A DNA stretch of 18,044 bases from an uncultured Bacillota bacterium (GTDB lineage: Bacteria; Bacillota; Dehalobacteriia; UBA7702). The stretch spans positions 1-18,044 of the forward strand of contig CAKUYE010000028.1 in NCBI GenBank assembly GCA_934702375.1, written 5' to 3'. Position 1 is the stretch's first letter. Each line of letters starts with the position of its first letter. Made by a program: the position numbers and the translations under genes. This document shows positions 1 through 6,815 of this stretch, piece after piece. The notes beneath the pieces are model-generated. The model had not been told where the DNA came from and did no database searches. It saw nothing but the letters and a program-made list of their open reading frames with translations.

Positions 1-3000
1 GATGTCCTCCTTGACTGCCCACAGAACTGCGTCGGCATAGTAGGAATCGGCGGCAACATCCGCGAACGGATTGCTACGGCTCGCCACGGGGGCCTTCTCA
101 TAACGCCAGAGGAAGGTCACAGCCTGCGCTCTCGTACAGACGGCATCAGGAGAGAACATTCCATCGCCCGTGCCGGTCGTGATCCCGTTCTCGACTGCCC
201 AGGCAACCGCCTTCGCATAGTAGGCGCTTGCGGGTACATCAGAGAAACTGCCGGAATTCCCGGGCTCCGGACTGCCCGCAGCACGCCACAGGAAGGTAAC
301 GATCTGCGCGCGGGTGCAAGGCTGGTCAGGGGCGAACAAATTGTTGCCAACGCCGGAGGTGATATTCTCTTCGGCCGCCCATTTCACCGCTTCATAGTAA
401 AAGCTGTCGTTGGGAACGTCGTAGAAGAAATTCAAGACAGAGTTGTCCTCCATGAAAGTTGCCTTGACCTCGACCCTGCTGCCCGGCATGGTGAAGGTGT
501 ACTTGCCGCTGCCCTTATCCGTGAGCTTTAGTTCGCTGCCGTCCTTATCCATGGCCGTGAGCGTTTCCAGCACATAGCCGCTGTCGGGCTTGACCGTGAT
601 CGTAACAGTGTCACCGCGCCCCGCAGAGCGCCGGTCGACCGTTACGCTGCCGTTTTGGGTCTGACCAGACACGGTCACAGGATAGCTGGACGTGTGGCTG
701 CCGCCGCCAAAGGGCGGACGCTCCTGTGCCGTGACGGTAATGGTTCCGGTCTTTTCACCGCTGTAGTTGCCGGAGGCGGTGAAGGTGTAGGGGATGTTCA
801 GGCTATCGCCCGCCTTCAGAGCGCGGAGCATTTCGGGGATCTCCGCTTCCGTCTTTCCGTCGGACAGCGTATAGCGAAGCGTACCCGTCACCTCTTCTCC
901 GCCGATGCCGGTGAACTTGGGCGCGGCGAAGCTATTCTCACCCACATAGATGATCTGATTCTTATTTGTGGCATCATCGAAAGCGGCGCAGGGGGTGATA
1001 TCGGCCTTCAAACCGGTCAGTTCGGGCTGAGTAAAGGCGTATTTGTGGGCGTCCGCACCCGTCAGCTTGAGGGTACCCTTGACTGTAACGCGCTTATCGT
1101 TTCCCGTGTCTTTGCTGTCGAATTCCGCCCTTGCTTCGGAGAAGTCGAGCGCTACGGTGTCGCCCTCCGCCACGCCGCTGAGTGTGCCGCCGGTGAGGGT
1201 GGCCGCCGTGGTGCCGTCATAGACCTTATCCTGCGCGGTGATGCCGGAGACGGTGACGGGGGCGGCGGGCTCACTGGAGTAGTTCACACCGACATACTTG
1301 GTGTCAAAGCTGCTGAAGAAGCCGTCGGACACCCGTGCCTCCTTGCCGTTATAGGTCACGGTCACCGTGCGTCCGAAGTAATGGCCGGACTGGGGGAGCA
1401 GCGTGAAGCCCAGATAGTTGTTGTTATAGGTGAGGGTTCTGAGGGTCACAGGGGCATCCGCACGGAACGCGTTGGGGTCGCTGATGTCGATGGAGCCGTT
1501 CTGGTACGCCGGGCCGGTGACGGCGACATTGGTGATCGGCGTCTGCGTCACATTTCCCACGGTGTACCAGAGGTTGTACACCTTCGATTCTTTGTACTCC
1601 TTGCACTGCATCATGGCGTAATTGCTGTCGGTGCCGTCCGTCTGCTTGAAGGAGACGGTGAAGCCGTCGCCAAAACGGTAGCCATCCGCATTTCTCAGCG
1701 TCAGGCTGTACCAATAGACTTTGCCCGATTCAAAGGTATCAGTATCCTTCAGCTCCCTGAGGCTTTCGGTGCTGCCCACGCAGGGGACCTCATGGCATTT
1801 AGTGCTTCTGCTTTCGATTCCTTTTCCTCTCGCTGTATCTGCAAATTCGCCCGGCACACACTTTCCGCCAGCCTCAGGATCAGGCAGGTAGAAGTCAACG
1901 CCATTGATAAGGTCGTTTGGCTTGTCGATGTAATAGGTATAGACCCGGTCATAAACTGTGCAGTTGCGGGTGACGGTGCAGGTCTTTTTATCTACGGAGA
2001 TTTCGCAGTTTACGCCATCCGTACCGTTGAAGTCGCCGGTGACGCTGTCCGCGAAGGATGCATAGTCCTTGGCCTCCAGCTCAGCGATGACGCGGTAGTT
2101 GTTGTGACCGCTGAATCTGGTTTCCTCGTCTCTCAAGTCGCGGTAGCTGCCGCCGTCCTCGATCTGGAATCGCGCGGACTTCAGCGTGTAGGGATAGCTG
2201 CCGTCGCTGAAATAATCGTTAAGGTAGAAGTTGTCCGCATCCTTGGGGATGGTGTTGCCGTCGATGGGCACGGCAGCGCTTTTCACCTCGACCGTGCCAA
2301 CGGTCACACTGTCGAAGGGGATGAATACCACGACTTCATCGATGTCGCATTCTGCGACCTCCGCCGCGCTGCCGTTGACCGTTGCAGTGACGGTGTCCGC
2401 AAAGACATGATCCGGAAGAGGATTGATGGTCAGCACCGCGCCATAGACCTTGCCGGCGTCGGTGGAGCCGGAGCTGTTGCTGTAGTGCCACCGGCTGTCC
2501 GCGCTGTCCCACTCGCGGAGGGAGACATAAGAAATCCGGCACTCTTCGCTGACCGTTGCATTCTGGATGGCATCGGTCCAAGCCTGGATCGTTTCCGCCC
2601 GTTCTGTCGGCACACCAGAGATTGTGACCGTGCTGATCTGCGTCGGCCGATTAGCCGGATTTCCCACCTTGAACCATGCGGAGACATAGACGGTATCGTC
2701 CCGATAGCGTTCCACCTCGGTGCTTGCCGCGCCGGGGACAGCTGCCGTTACCTGCTCGGCGAAAGAATAGCCGTAATCCAGCTTCAGCCGGGCATGCAGC
2801 TGATACCAGCTGTTATTTACAAGGGTTTGCCCGCCTTCCTCATAGAGATAGCCGGCAGTAGCGGCGCAGCCCTCGGCGGCCACGCGGGTCCAGTAGAAGG
2901 TGTCCGCAAAGTTGCTGTCAAACAGGCTGTCGCTGTCGATGAAGTATGGTTCGTCGCTGTCCACCGTCGGGGCGGTCAAAGCGCCGCCGACCGCTGGGGG

Positions 3001-3123
3001 CGTGACGCTGAGGGTGACCTGGCTGACCTCCTTCGGCGGTTCATAGGCCGCTTTCGCCGTCCCCGGCAGCAGAGTCAGGCACAGGCAGAGAACCAGCAGG
3101 GCGCTCATCACTCGTCTTTTCAT
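1..3123 (-). CDS. Large secreted SLH-domain surface protein (C-terminus beyond window)
   Basis: The minus frame is open from ATG at 3123 to the window edge (1041 codons), with GAGG (3131-3134) 7 nt upstream. Residues 1-25 form a signal peptide (MKRR, hydrophobic stretch, cleavage near AKA-AY). About five loosely repeated Ig-like units follow, ending near residues 130, 250, 367, 492 and 594; each has a hydrophobic beta strand then F-A-D-x-V-T-x-x-x-N-G or similar. A YDG-type domain (KVYDGTTAATL) lies near 623-710, a glycine-rich linker near 805, and an InlB-like repeat ending in FTMPGS near 820-890. SLH repeats start near residues 897, 955 and 1017, each with D-V-P/A, a Y-Y pair and A-V-x-W-A; the third is cut by the edge. 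SLH repeats normally bind pyruvylated secondary wall polymer, so cell-surface anchoring is the likely role. The adhesive or structural function is unknown. Codon use is GC-richer than in genes right of 5.4 kb. It is divergent from the regulator at 3318. Confidence 0.93.
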   Translation of the reverse strand, partial: MKRRVMSALLVLCLCLTLLPGTAKAAYEPPKEVSQVTLSVTPPAVGGALTAPTVDSDEPYFIDSDSLFDSNFADTFYWTRVAAEGCAATAGYLYEEGGQTLVNNSWYQLHARLKLDYGYSFAEQVTAAVPGAASTEVERYRDDTVYVSAWFKVGNPANRPTQISTVTISGVPTERAETIQAWTDAIQNATVSEECRISYVSLREWDSADSRWHYSNSSGSTDAGKVYGAVLTINPLPDHVFADTVTATVNGSAAEVAECDIDEVVVFIPFDSVTVGTVEVKSAAVPIDGNTIPKDADNFYLNDYFSDGSYPYTLKSARFQIEDGGSYRDLRDEETRFSGHNNYRVIAELEAKDYASFADSVTGDFNGTDGVNCEISVDKKTCTVTRNCTVYDRVYTYYIDKPNDLINGVDFYLPDPEAGGKCVPGEFADTARGKGIESRSTKCHEVPCVGSTESLRELKDTDTFESGKVYWYSLTLRNADGYRFGDGFTVSFKQTDGTDSNYAMMQCKEYKESKVYNLWYTVGNVTQTPITNVAVTGPAYQNGSIDISDPNAFRADAPVTLRTLTYNNNYLGFTLLPQSGHYFGRTVTVTYNGKEARVSDGFFSSFDTKYVGVNYSSEPAAPVTVSGITAQDKVYDGTTAATLTGGTLSGVAEGDTVALDFSEARAEFDSKDTGNDKRVTVKGTLKLTGADAHKYAFTQPELTGLKADITPCAAFDDATNKNQIIYVGENSFAAPKFTGIGGEEVTGTLRYTLSDGKTEAEIPEMLRALKAGDSLNIPYTFTASGNYSGEKTGTITVTAQERPPFGGGSHTSSYPVTVSGQTQNGSVTVDRRSAGRGDTVTITVKPDSGYVLETLTAMDKDGSELKLTDKGSGKYTFTMPGSRVEVKATFMEDNSVLNFFYDVPNDSFYYEAVKWAAEENITSGVGNNLFAPDQPCTRAQIVTFLWRAAGSPEPGNSGSFSDVPASAYYAKAVAWAVENGITTGTGDGMFSPDAVCTRAQAVTFLWRYEKAPVASRSNPFADVAADSYYADAVLWAVKEDI

Positions 3124-3177
3124 AATAATTCCTCACTTTCTATCAATTGGGCATATCCAATATTCATTTTTTCTTAA

Positions 3178-3186
3178 ATTATACCA
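3178..3186 (-). promoter_or_regulatory. Extended -10 promoter of the SLH protein gene
   Basis: Read on the minus strand this is TGGTATAAT, a perfect extended -10 element (TGn + TATAAT), 55 bp upstream of the start codon. No good -35 is visible at 17 bp spacing, which is typical for extended -10 promoters. The start site would fall near 3171. Confidence 0.6.
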
Positions 3187-3268
3187 AGTGAAAAAGCAAA
3201 ATTCATCTGGACTTTCCGCTTTGTCACGGACTCTGCGGGAAGCCCTTTTCTTTTTTCAGAATAGCCTT

Positions 3269-3274
3269 TATAAT
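3269..3274 (+). promoter_or_regulatory. -10 box of the tandem-HTH regulator gene
   Basis: TATAAT lies 43 bp upstream of the ATG at 3318. The -35 region (around 3246-3251, T-rich) matches poorly, suggesting an activated or weak promoter. It lies back to back with the SLH promoter, so a regulator bound between 3187 and 3268 could act on both genes. Confidence 0.5.
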
Positions 3275-3317
3275 AGAATTATTGAAAGCACTGCCGCGCG
3301 CAAGGAGGAGATTACGG

Positions 3318-5030
3318 ATGTTCAAAGATCAGCTCAACGAATATATGGTGCAGCTCGGCTGTTCCGGCCGGGAGCTGGCCGAGGCCAGCGGTCTGTCTCC
3401 CGCTACTGTCAGCCGCTACCGCAGCGGTGAGCGTAAACCGGAAAGTGAGACGGAGCGGGAAAAGCTCATCAGCGGTATTGTTCAGCTTGCCGTTGCACGA
3501 GGCATACCCGCTCTGTCGGAGGAGACCGTGTCAGCCGCCTTTCTTCCATTTTTCTCCGAGGAGAGCTTTGACGCAGAGCATTTGCGGGACAACCTCAACA
3601 GCCTGTTCACGACCTTCTCCATCAGCAACTCCGACCTGGCGCGCAGCACCAATTATGACGCCTCTTACCTCTCCCGCATCCGCAGCGGACAGCGCCGCCT
3701 TGCGGATCCTGAGCGATTCGTTTTCGCAGTCGCCGATTTTGTGATCCGTCGCTTTGATTCCCCGACGGAACGCGCAATCCTTGCCGAACTGATCAATGCG
3801 AAAGAAGCGGAGGAGGATGCGGAGGTGCTTTATGGCAGCCTGGTCCAATGGCTTGGCGGGCACAACGCAGAGCGAAACGACGATGTCGCAACTTTTCTGA
3901 GGCATCTGGACGAGTTTGATCTGAACGAATATACGCAAGCCATTCGATTTGACGATATGAAAGTTCCCACCGTCCCCTTTCAGCTCCCGCTGAGCAAAAC
4001 CTATTATGGACTGGAGGAAATGAAAAACGGGGAGCTGGACTTTCTCAAGGCAACGGCGCTGGGAAAGTCAGATTCTCCGGTCTTCCTGTGCAGCGATATG
4101 CCAATGGACGACATGGCGAAGGACCGGGACTTTACAAAAAAATATATGTTCGGTCTTGCCGTACTTCTGAAAAAAGGACTGCACCTGAATGTGGTACACA
4201 ATCTGGACCGACCGTTCCATGAGCTGATGCTGGGACTGGAGGGGTGGATCCCGCTGTATATGACAGGGCAGATCACGCCATGCTACCTCAAGGGCGTGCA
4301 GAACAATGTTTATTGCCATTTCCTCAATGTTTCCGGCAGCGCTGCCCTCTCCGGCGAGTGCATCGCCGGGGCGCATGAACGGGGGCGCTATGAACTGACC
4401 AAAGGCGGGGAGGCTCTGCGCTATTACCAAGAACGCGCCGATGCAATTTGGAAAAAGGCGCTTCCACTGATGGACATTTACCGGGAGAAGCAGGCCGCCG
4501 TTCTTCATGCGTTTCAGTTGGCCGACGCACAGAAGCCCGGACCGCGCCGCCGGGTTCTATCCGCCCCACCGCTGGGGACGCTTCGGGAGGAAACGCTCCG
4601 CGCCATGCTCTCCGGCCATGGCCTGCCCGCCGCAGAACAGCAGCGCATCCTGGAACATGCTGCGGCGCAGCGTACACATATGGAGCAGATCCTTTCCCAC
4701 AACCCCATCACCGACTCCTTTCCCGTGCTGACACCGGAGGAATTCGCCCGATCCACCCCTGCACTATCTCTTTCCACGCTGTTTTTTCCCAAGGACATCC
4801 GTTATACCTATGAGGAATACTGCCTGCATCGGGAACAGACGCAGGAATTCGCCTGTATGCACAGTGGCTACACCATTCGTCACTGCTATACTGATTTCCG
4901 CAACATTTCCATTTCCGTCCATGACGGGCGTTGGGCCATGATCTCCAAAAGCAACACTCCCGCGATCCACTTTGTCGTCCGTTATGCGAAGCTGCGCAGC
5001 GCAATCGAGACTTTTATCGATGCACCATGA
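3318..5030 (+). CDS. Large transcriptional regulator with two helix-turn-helix units
   Basis: This 570-residue protein starts at ATG 3318, chosen because AAGGAGG (3302-3308) sits 9 nt upstream; an in-frame ATG at 3282 lacks such a site. Two XRE-like HTH units are seen: residues 19-42 (ELAEASGLSPATVSRYRSGE) and 106-130 (DLARSTNYDASYLSRIRSGQ). They share the L-A-x-x-(8)-Y/V-S-R-x-R-S-G pattern, so the second looks like a duplicate of the first. Residues about 215-340 form a compact alpha/beta-looking region with HNLDRP (294-299) and GWIPLYMTG (309-317). Residues 400-570 are unassigned. There is no signal peptide or membrane segment, so it should be cytoplasmic. Length is far above ordinary XRE repressors (about 70-200). 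Divergent placement suggests, but does not prove, control of the SLH gene. Its ligand is unknown. GC-rich codon use matches the SLH gene. Confidence 0.85.
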   Translation: MFKDQLNEYMVQLGCSGRELAEASGLSPATVSRYRSGERKPESETEREKLISGIVQLAVARGIPALSEETVSAAFLPFFSEESFDAEHLRDNLNSLFTTFSISNSDLARSTNYDASYLSRIRSGQRRLADPERFVFAVADFVIRRFDSPTERAILAELINAKEAEEDAEVLYGSLVQWLGGHNAERNDDVATFLRHLDEFDLNEYTQAIRFDDMKVPTVPFQLPLSKTYYGLEEMKNGELDFLKATALGKSDSPVFLCSDMPMDDMAKDRDFTKKYMFGLAVLLKKGLHLNVVHNLDRPFHELMLGLEGWIPLYMTGQITPCYLKGVQNNVYCHFLNVSGSAALSGECIAGAHERGRYELTKGGEALRYYQERADAIWKKALPLMDIYREKQAAVLHAFQLADAQKPGPRRRVLSAPPLGTLREETLRAMLSGHGLPAAEQQRILEHAAAQRTHMEQILSHNPITDSFPVLTPEEFARSTPALSLSTLFFPKDIRYTYEEYCLHREQTQEFACMHSGYTIRHCYTDFRNISISVHDGRWAMISKSNTPAIHFVVRYAKLRSAIETFIDAP

Positions 5031-5080
5031 TTTTACCGGCTTGATTTATCGCAGTCGTGGCACCTCTATGCAAAATGTTA

Positions 5081-5116
5081 CAAATGCCTCGTGAGATTGC
5101 TCTCATGAGGCATTTG
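5081..5116 (+). terminator. Hairpin after the tandem-HTH regulator
   Basis: Arms 5081-5096 and 5101-5116 (CAAATGCCTCGTGAGA and TCTCATGAGGCATTTG) pair over 16 positions with one G-U and a TTGC loop. It lies 50 bp after the regulator stop. The T-run is poor on the plus strand (TTCGTTC) and modest on the minus strand (AACATTTT), so it may be bidirectional or a 3' end stabiliser. Confidence 0.6.
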
Positions 5117-5223
5117 TTCGTTCACTGCACCAGCTGACTGCTTCTTACATCTCCAAAGGTGGGGCACGGTCTGAACTCTTTCGTAGGTATCATTTGGAAT
5201 AAGAAACTTGTGTGTGTTTTTTG

Positions 5224-5253
5224 AACGGTTTGCAATGCAGACCGTTCTTTTTT
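5224..5253 (+). terminator. Second hairpin with T-run
   Basis: AACGGTTTGCA and TGCAGACCGTT form an up to 11-bp stem (5224-5246) with one G-U, followed by CTTTTTT. This is a good rho-independent terminator on the plus strand, about 190 bp beyond the regulator stop. It overlaps the 3' end of the truncated phosphatase frame on the other strand. Confidence 0.6.
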
Positions 5254-5337
5254 CGTCCTTCAAAACAATTTTCTGAAAACTGGCCAAAAAACTTTTTTGA
5301 AATTGTAGTAAGGGTAGAGAGAAAATCCCAGCAGCGA

Positions 5338-5373
5338 ATGTTCCCAATGGTGTTAGCGATGTTCCCATTGGTA
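5338..5373. repeat. Short imperfect direct repeat
   Basis: ATGTTCCCAATGGT (5339-5352) recurs as ATGTTCCCATTGGT (5360-5373) at a 21-bp period with one mismatch. It lies between the AT-rich spacer and the break in the phosphatase gene. Nothing else in the window resembles it. Confidence 0.6.
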
Positions 5374-5829
5374 TGTCGTAATCCCGCCGCTGCTGCGATG
5401 CCATAAAAACAGACGGTGTACCATGGGTCTGCTACATTGCCTGGATGGGCGGTGTGGTCCATCAGGAGAGACATTTTATCGGCGTAGTCACCGCCGCAGA
5501 TGCGGTTCATATTCCGGAGGTTTGTCTGGTCCATGGCGATGAGGGAATCGTATTGGTCATAGTCTTCCTTTGTTAGCTGCCGTGCGGCATGGTTTGTGCA
5601 GGAGATCCCGTGCTCGGCCAGCTTGCGCCGTGCCGGCGGATAGACCGGATTGCCGATTTCTTCCCGACTGGTTGCCGCCGACTCGATGTGGAACTTTGAT
5701 GCAAGCCCGGCTTTCTTTGCTAAATCTTTCATCACAAACTCTGCCATTGGGCTACGGCAGATGTTGCCGTGACAGACGAATAAGATTCTTTTCATACAGC
5801 ATTTTCTCCGAAATCTCATATTTCTCTTC

Positions 5830-5838
5830 ATTATACCA
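5830..5838 (-). promoter_or_regulatory. Extended -10 promoter of the phosphatase gene
   Basis: On the minus strand this reads TGGTATAAT, 34 bp upstream of the ATG at 5795. The -35 region is weak. A short dyad TCGAC-N6-GTCGA (around 5842-5857) sits just upstream and could be an operator or chance. Confidence 0.5.
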
Positions 5839-5960
5839 TGCATCGACTTCTTCGTCGAGAATTCTTCCCAATATATGTATATGGGAACACCGGTTAAAGG
5901 TATCTGCCTAAAAGGAGAAACCCCTACGAGGATAAACTTTGAATCCAGCCAATAGACCAA

Positions 5961-5997
5961 AAAATAAAACCTTCTACCGGTGTAGAAGGTTTTATTT
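5961..5997 (-). terminator. Terminator of tRNA-Ser
   Basis: There are perfect 16-bp arms (5962-5977 and 5982-5997, AAATAAAACCTTCTAC and its complement) around a 4-nt loop. On the minus strand the hairpin starts a few bases after the tRNA CCA end and is followed by TTTTTTGG. This is a classical rho-independent terminator. Confidence 0.85.
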
Positions 5998-5999
5998 TC

Positions 6000-6091
6000 T
6001 GGCGGAGTGGGTGGGATTCGAACCCACGTGCCGGAATTACCGACAAACTGATTTCGAGTCAGCCCCGTTATGACCACTTCGATACCACTCC
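6000..6091 (-). tRNA. tRNA-Ser (anticodon CGA)
   Basis: This is a 92-nt class II tRNA. The acceptor stem is GGAGTGG (6091-6085) paired with CCACTCC (6010-6004), followed by discriminator G and encoded CCA (6002-6000). The anticodon arm GCTGA-CTCGAAA-TCAGT gives loop CTCGAAA and anticodon CGA (6056-6054), which reads UCG. The long variable arm (around GTCGGTAATTCCGGC) is typical of tRNA-Ser. The T arm is GTGGG-TTCGAAT-CCCAC. It lies between tadA and the truncated phosphatase on the same strand and has its own promoter and terminator. Confidence 0.97.
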
Positions 6092-6121
6092 ATATTTTTT
6101 GCGGGAAAATCGCTACATTTT

Positions 6122-6150
6122 ATTTTAACATAAAAGCCGGGTTCTTACAA
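6122..6150 (-). promoter_or_regulatory. Promoter of tRNA-Ser
   Basis: On the minus strand, TTGTAA (6150-6145) and TGT-TAAAAT (extended -10, TAAAAT at 6127-6122) are spaced by 17 bp. The -35 overlaps the tadA stop codon. The start site would fall near 6115, giving a short 5' leader of about 24 nt for RNase P removal. Confidence 0.5.
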
Positions 6151-6603
6151 GAGTTCTTTTCTTCTTTGGCGAAAAAAATTCTCGGTGAGAGCTGCACATT
6201 CTTTTTCCATAATGCCGCCGATGATCTCCGGGTGGTGAGGAAACTGATTACTTCCCGGCAGGTTCAGCTTTGAGCCGCAGGCTCCCCATTGGATATCCCA
6301 GGCGCCGAATACTACGGTTTTTACCCGAGCTTGAAGGATTGCACCGCAGCACATGGGGCAAGGCTCCATGGTCACGAAGAGGGTCACGTCGTTTAGACGC
6401 CAGCGCCCCAGTACTTTTGCGGCTTCCTGAAGGGCTTCGATTTCCGCATGGGATACCGGGTCTTTTTTTGCTTCCTTGCCGTTGTGCCCACGGCCGATGA
6501 TTTTATCTCCCTGTACTGCTACGGCACCTACCGGGACATCGCCTTTTTCTTCTGCTTTTTTTGCTTCTCTGATGGCTTCTGCCATAAATACGTAATAATC
6601 CAT
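6145..6603 (-). CDS. tadA: tRNA adenosine(34) deaminase
   Basis: This 152-residue protein converts A34 of tRNA-Arg(ACG) to inosine. It has the family's zinc and catalytic motifs: HAE (H52, catalytic E54) and PCPMC (C82, C85), plus the N-terminal AIREAKKAEEKGDVPVGAV pattern that matches TadA of Bacillus closely. I chose ATG 6603 because homology begins there and length fits the family (about 150-165). An in-frame ATG at 6657 with GGAG 9 nt upstream would add 18 unrelated residues and overlap the promoter at 6610-6618. The 6603 start has no ribosome binding site, and the promoter places the start of transcription at the ATG itself. It lies on the same strand as tRNA-Ser, just upstream of it. 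Confidence 0.93.
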   Translation of the reverse strand: MDYYVFMAEAIREAKKAEEKGDVPVGAVAVQGDKIIGRGHNGKEAKKDPVSHAEIEALQEAAKVLGRWRLNDVTLFVTMEPCPMCCGAILQARVKTVVFGAWDIQWGACGSKLNLPGSNQFPHHPEIIGGIMEKECAALTENFFRQRRKELL

Positions 6604-6609
6604 AGGTTG

Positions 6610-6618
6610 ATTATACCA
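6610..6618 (-). promoter_or_regulatory. Extended -10 promoter giving a possibly leaderless tadA mRNA
   Basis: TGGTATAAT on the minus strand is followed by CAACCT and then ATG (6603). With -10 at positions -12 to -7, the predicted start site (+1) is the A of the ATG. The -35 at 17 bp is TTCCCT, a weak match. Confidence 0.55.
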
Positions 6619-6707
6619 TGTTTTGATAATGGAGGGAAGGAAGAGGTGGCGGTTCATCAGAAATTACTCCGGAAACTTTAATATTTTATTTGCTTTGGCC
6701 GGGGATA

Positions 6708-6736
6708 TTGCCTTGGAATGAAAACTACCTTATAAT
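6708..6736 (+). promoter_or_regulatory. Promoter of the alcohol/aldehyde dehydrogenase operon
   Basis: TTGCCT (6708-6713), a 17-bp spacer and TATAAT (6731-6736) precede the dehydrogenase by 79 bp. A dyad ATAG-N16-CTAT (6735-6758) overlaps the start region. A second dyad, AAGAAA-TG-TTTCTT (6782-6795), sits just before the ribosome binding site. Either could be an operator; neither matches a Rex site well. Confidence 0.65.
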
Positions 6737-6815
6737 AGTTGACATCAAGGGGTGCTATGTCGCGCTCTGTTTACTATTGTAAAGAAATGTTTCTTGAGAG
6801 CAAGGAGGTTAAAAA

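Larger units (their letters stand above)
5031..5414. other. Non-coding stretch at the left-block boundary
   Basis: This stretch holds no convincing gene. It contains a 16-bp inverted repeat (5081-5116), a small hairpin with a T-run (5224-5253), an imperfect tandem direct repeat (5338-5373) and the in-frame but non-homologous tail of the phosphatase frame (to 5192). Base composition is AT-rich between 5200 and 5330, unlike both flanks. It separates GC-rich genes on the left from ordinary genes on the right and is the likely site of a rearrangement. Confidence 0.6.
5190..5795 (-). pseudogene. Low-molecular-weight protein-tyrosine phosphatase, C-terminus replaced
   Basis: The frame runs from ATG 5795 to a stop at 5190-5192 (201 codons); GGAG lies about 10 nt upstream. 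Residues 1-127 match the LMW-PTP family. The P-loop CHGNICRS has nucleophile C8 and R14, and VADPWYT (121-127) supplies the general acid D123. Family members normally continue with about 25-30 residues of a C-terminal helix (GDFxxTYxDVxxGC type). Here the sequence after residue 127 (about position 5415) is unrelated low-quality coding sequence that even reads through a terminator hairpin and the 5338 repeat. The active site is intact, but the fold's last helix is lost, so the product is probably unstable. Family members dephosphorylate tyrosine or low-molecular-weight substrates in the cytoplasm. The break coincides with the composition boundary. It could be a natural rearrangement or an assembly join. 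Confidence 0.75.

Noticed and set aside
1770..1860. Resemblance of GCATTTAGTGCTTC inside the SLH gene to the GCATTTAGCGCTTC part of the 15.3-kb repeats
   Set aside because: A 14-base match with one mismatch is expected by chance many times in 18 kb, and similarity does not extend into the flanks.
655..3177. An 840-codon open frame on the plus strand
   Set aside because: It uses exactly the same triplets as the SLH gene on the minus strand. It stays open only because that GC-rich gene almost never uses TTA, CTA or TCA. It has no ribosome binding site or recognisable domain, whereas the minus strand shows a signal peptide, YDG and SLH domains.
5078..5404. 108-codon minus-strand frame in the junction spacer
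   Set aside because: It has no ribosome binding site, crosses both hairpins and the direct repeat, and shows no protein-like pattern.
6000..6091. tRNA-Ser as the integration site of the left block
   Set aside because: The composition break is near 5.4 kb, about 600 bp from the tRNA 3' end; no repeat of the tRNA 3' end and no integrase are visible in the window.
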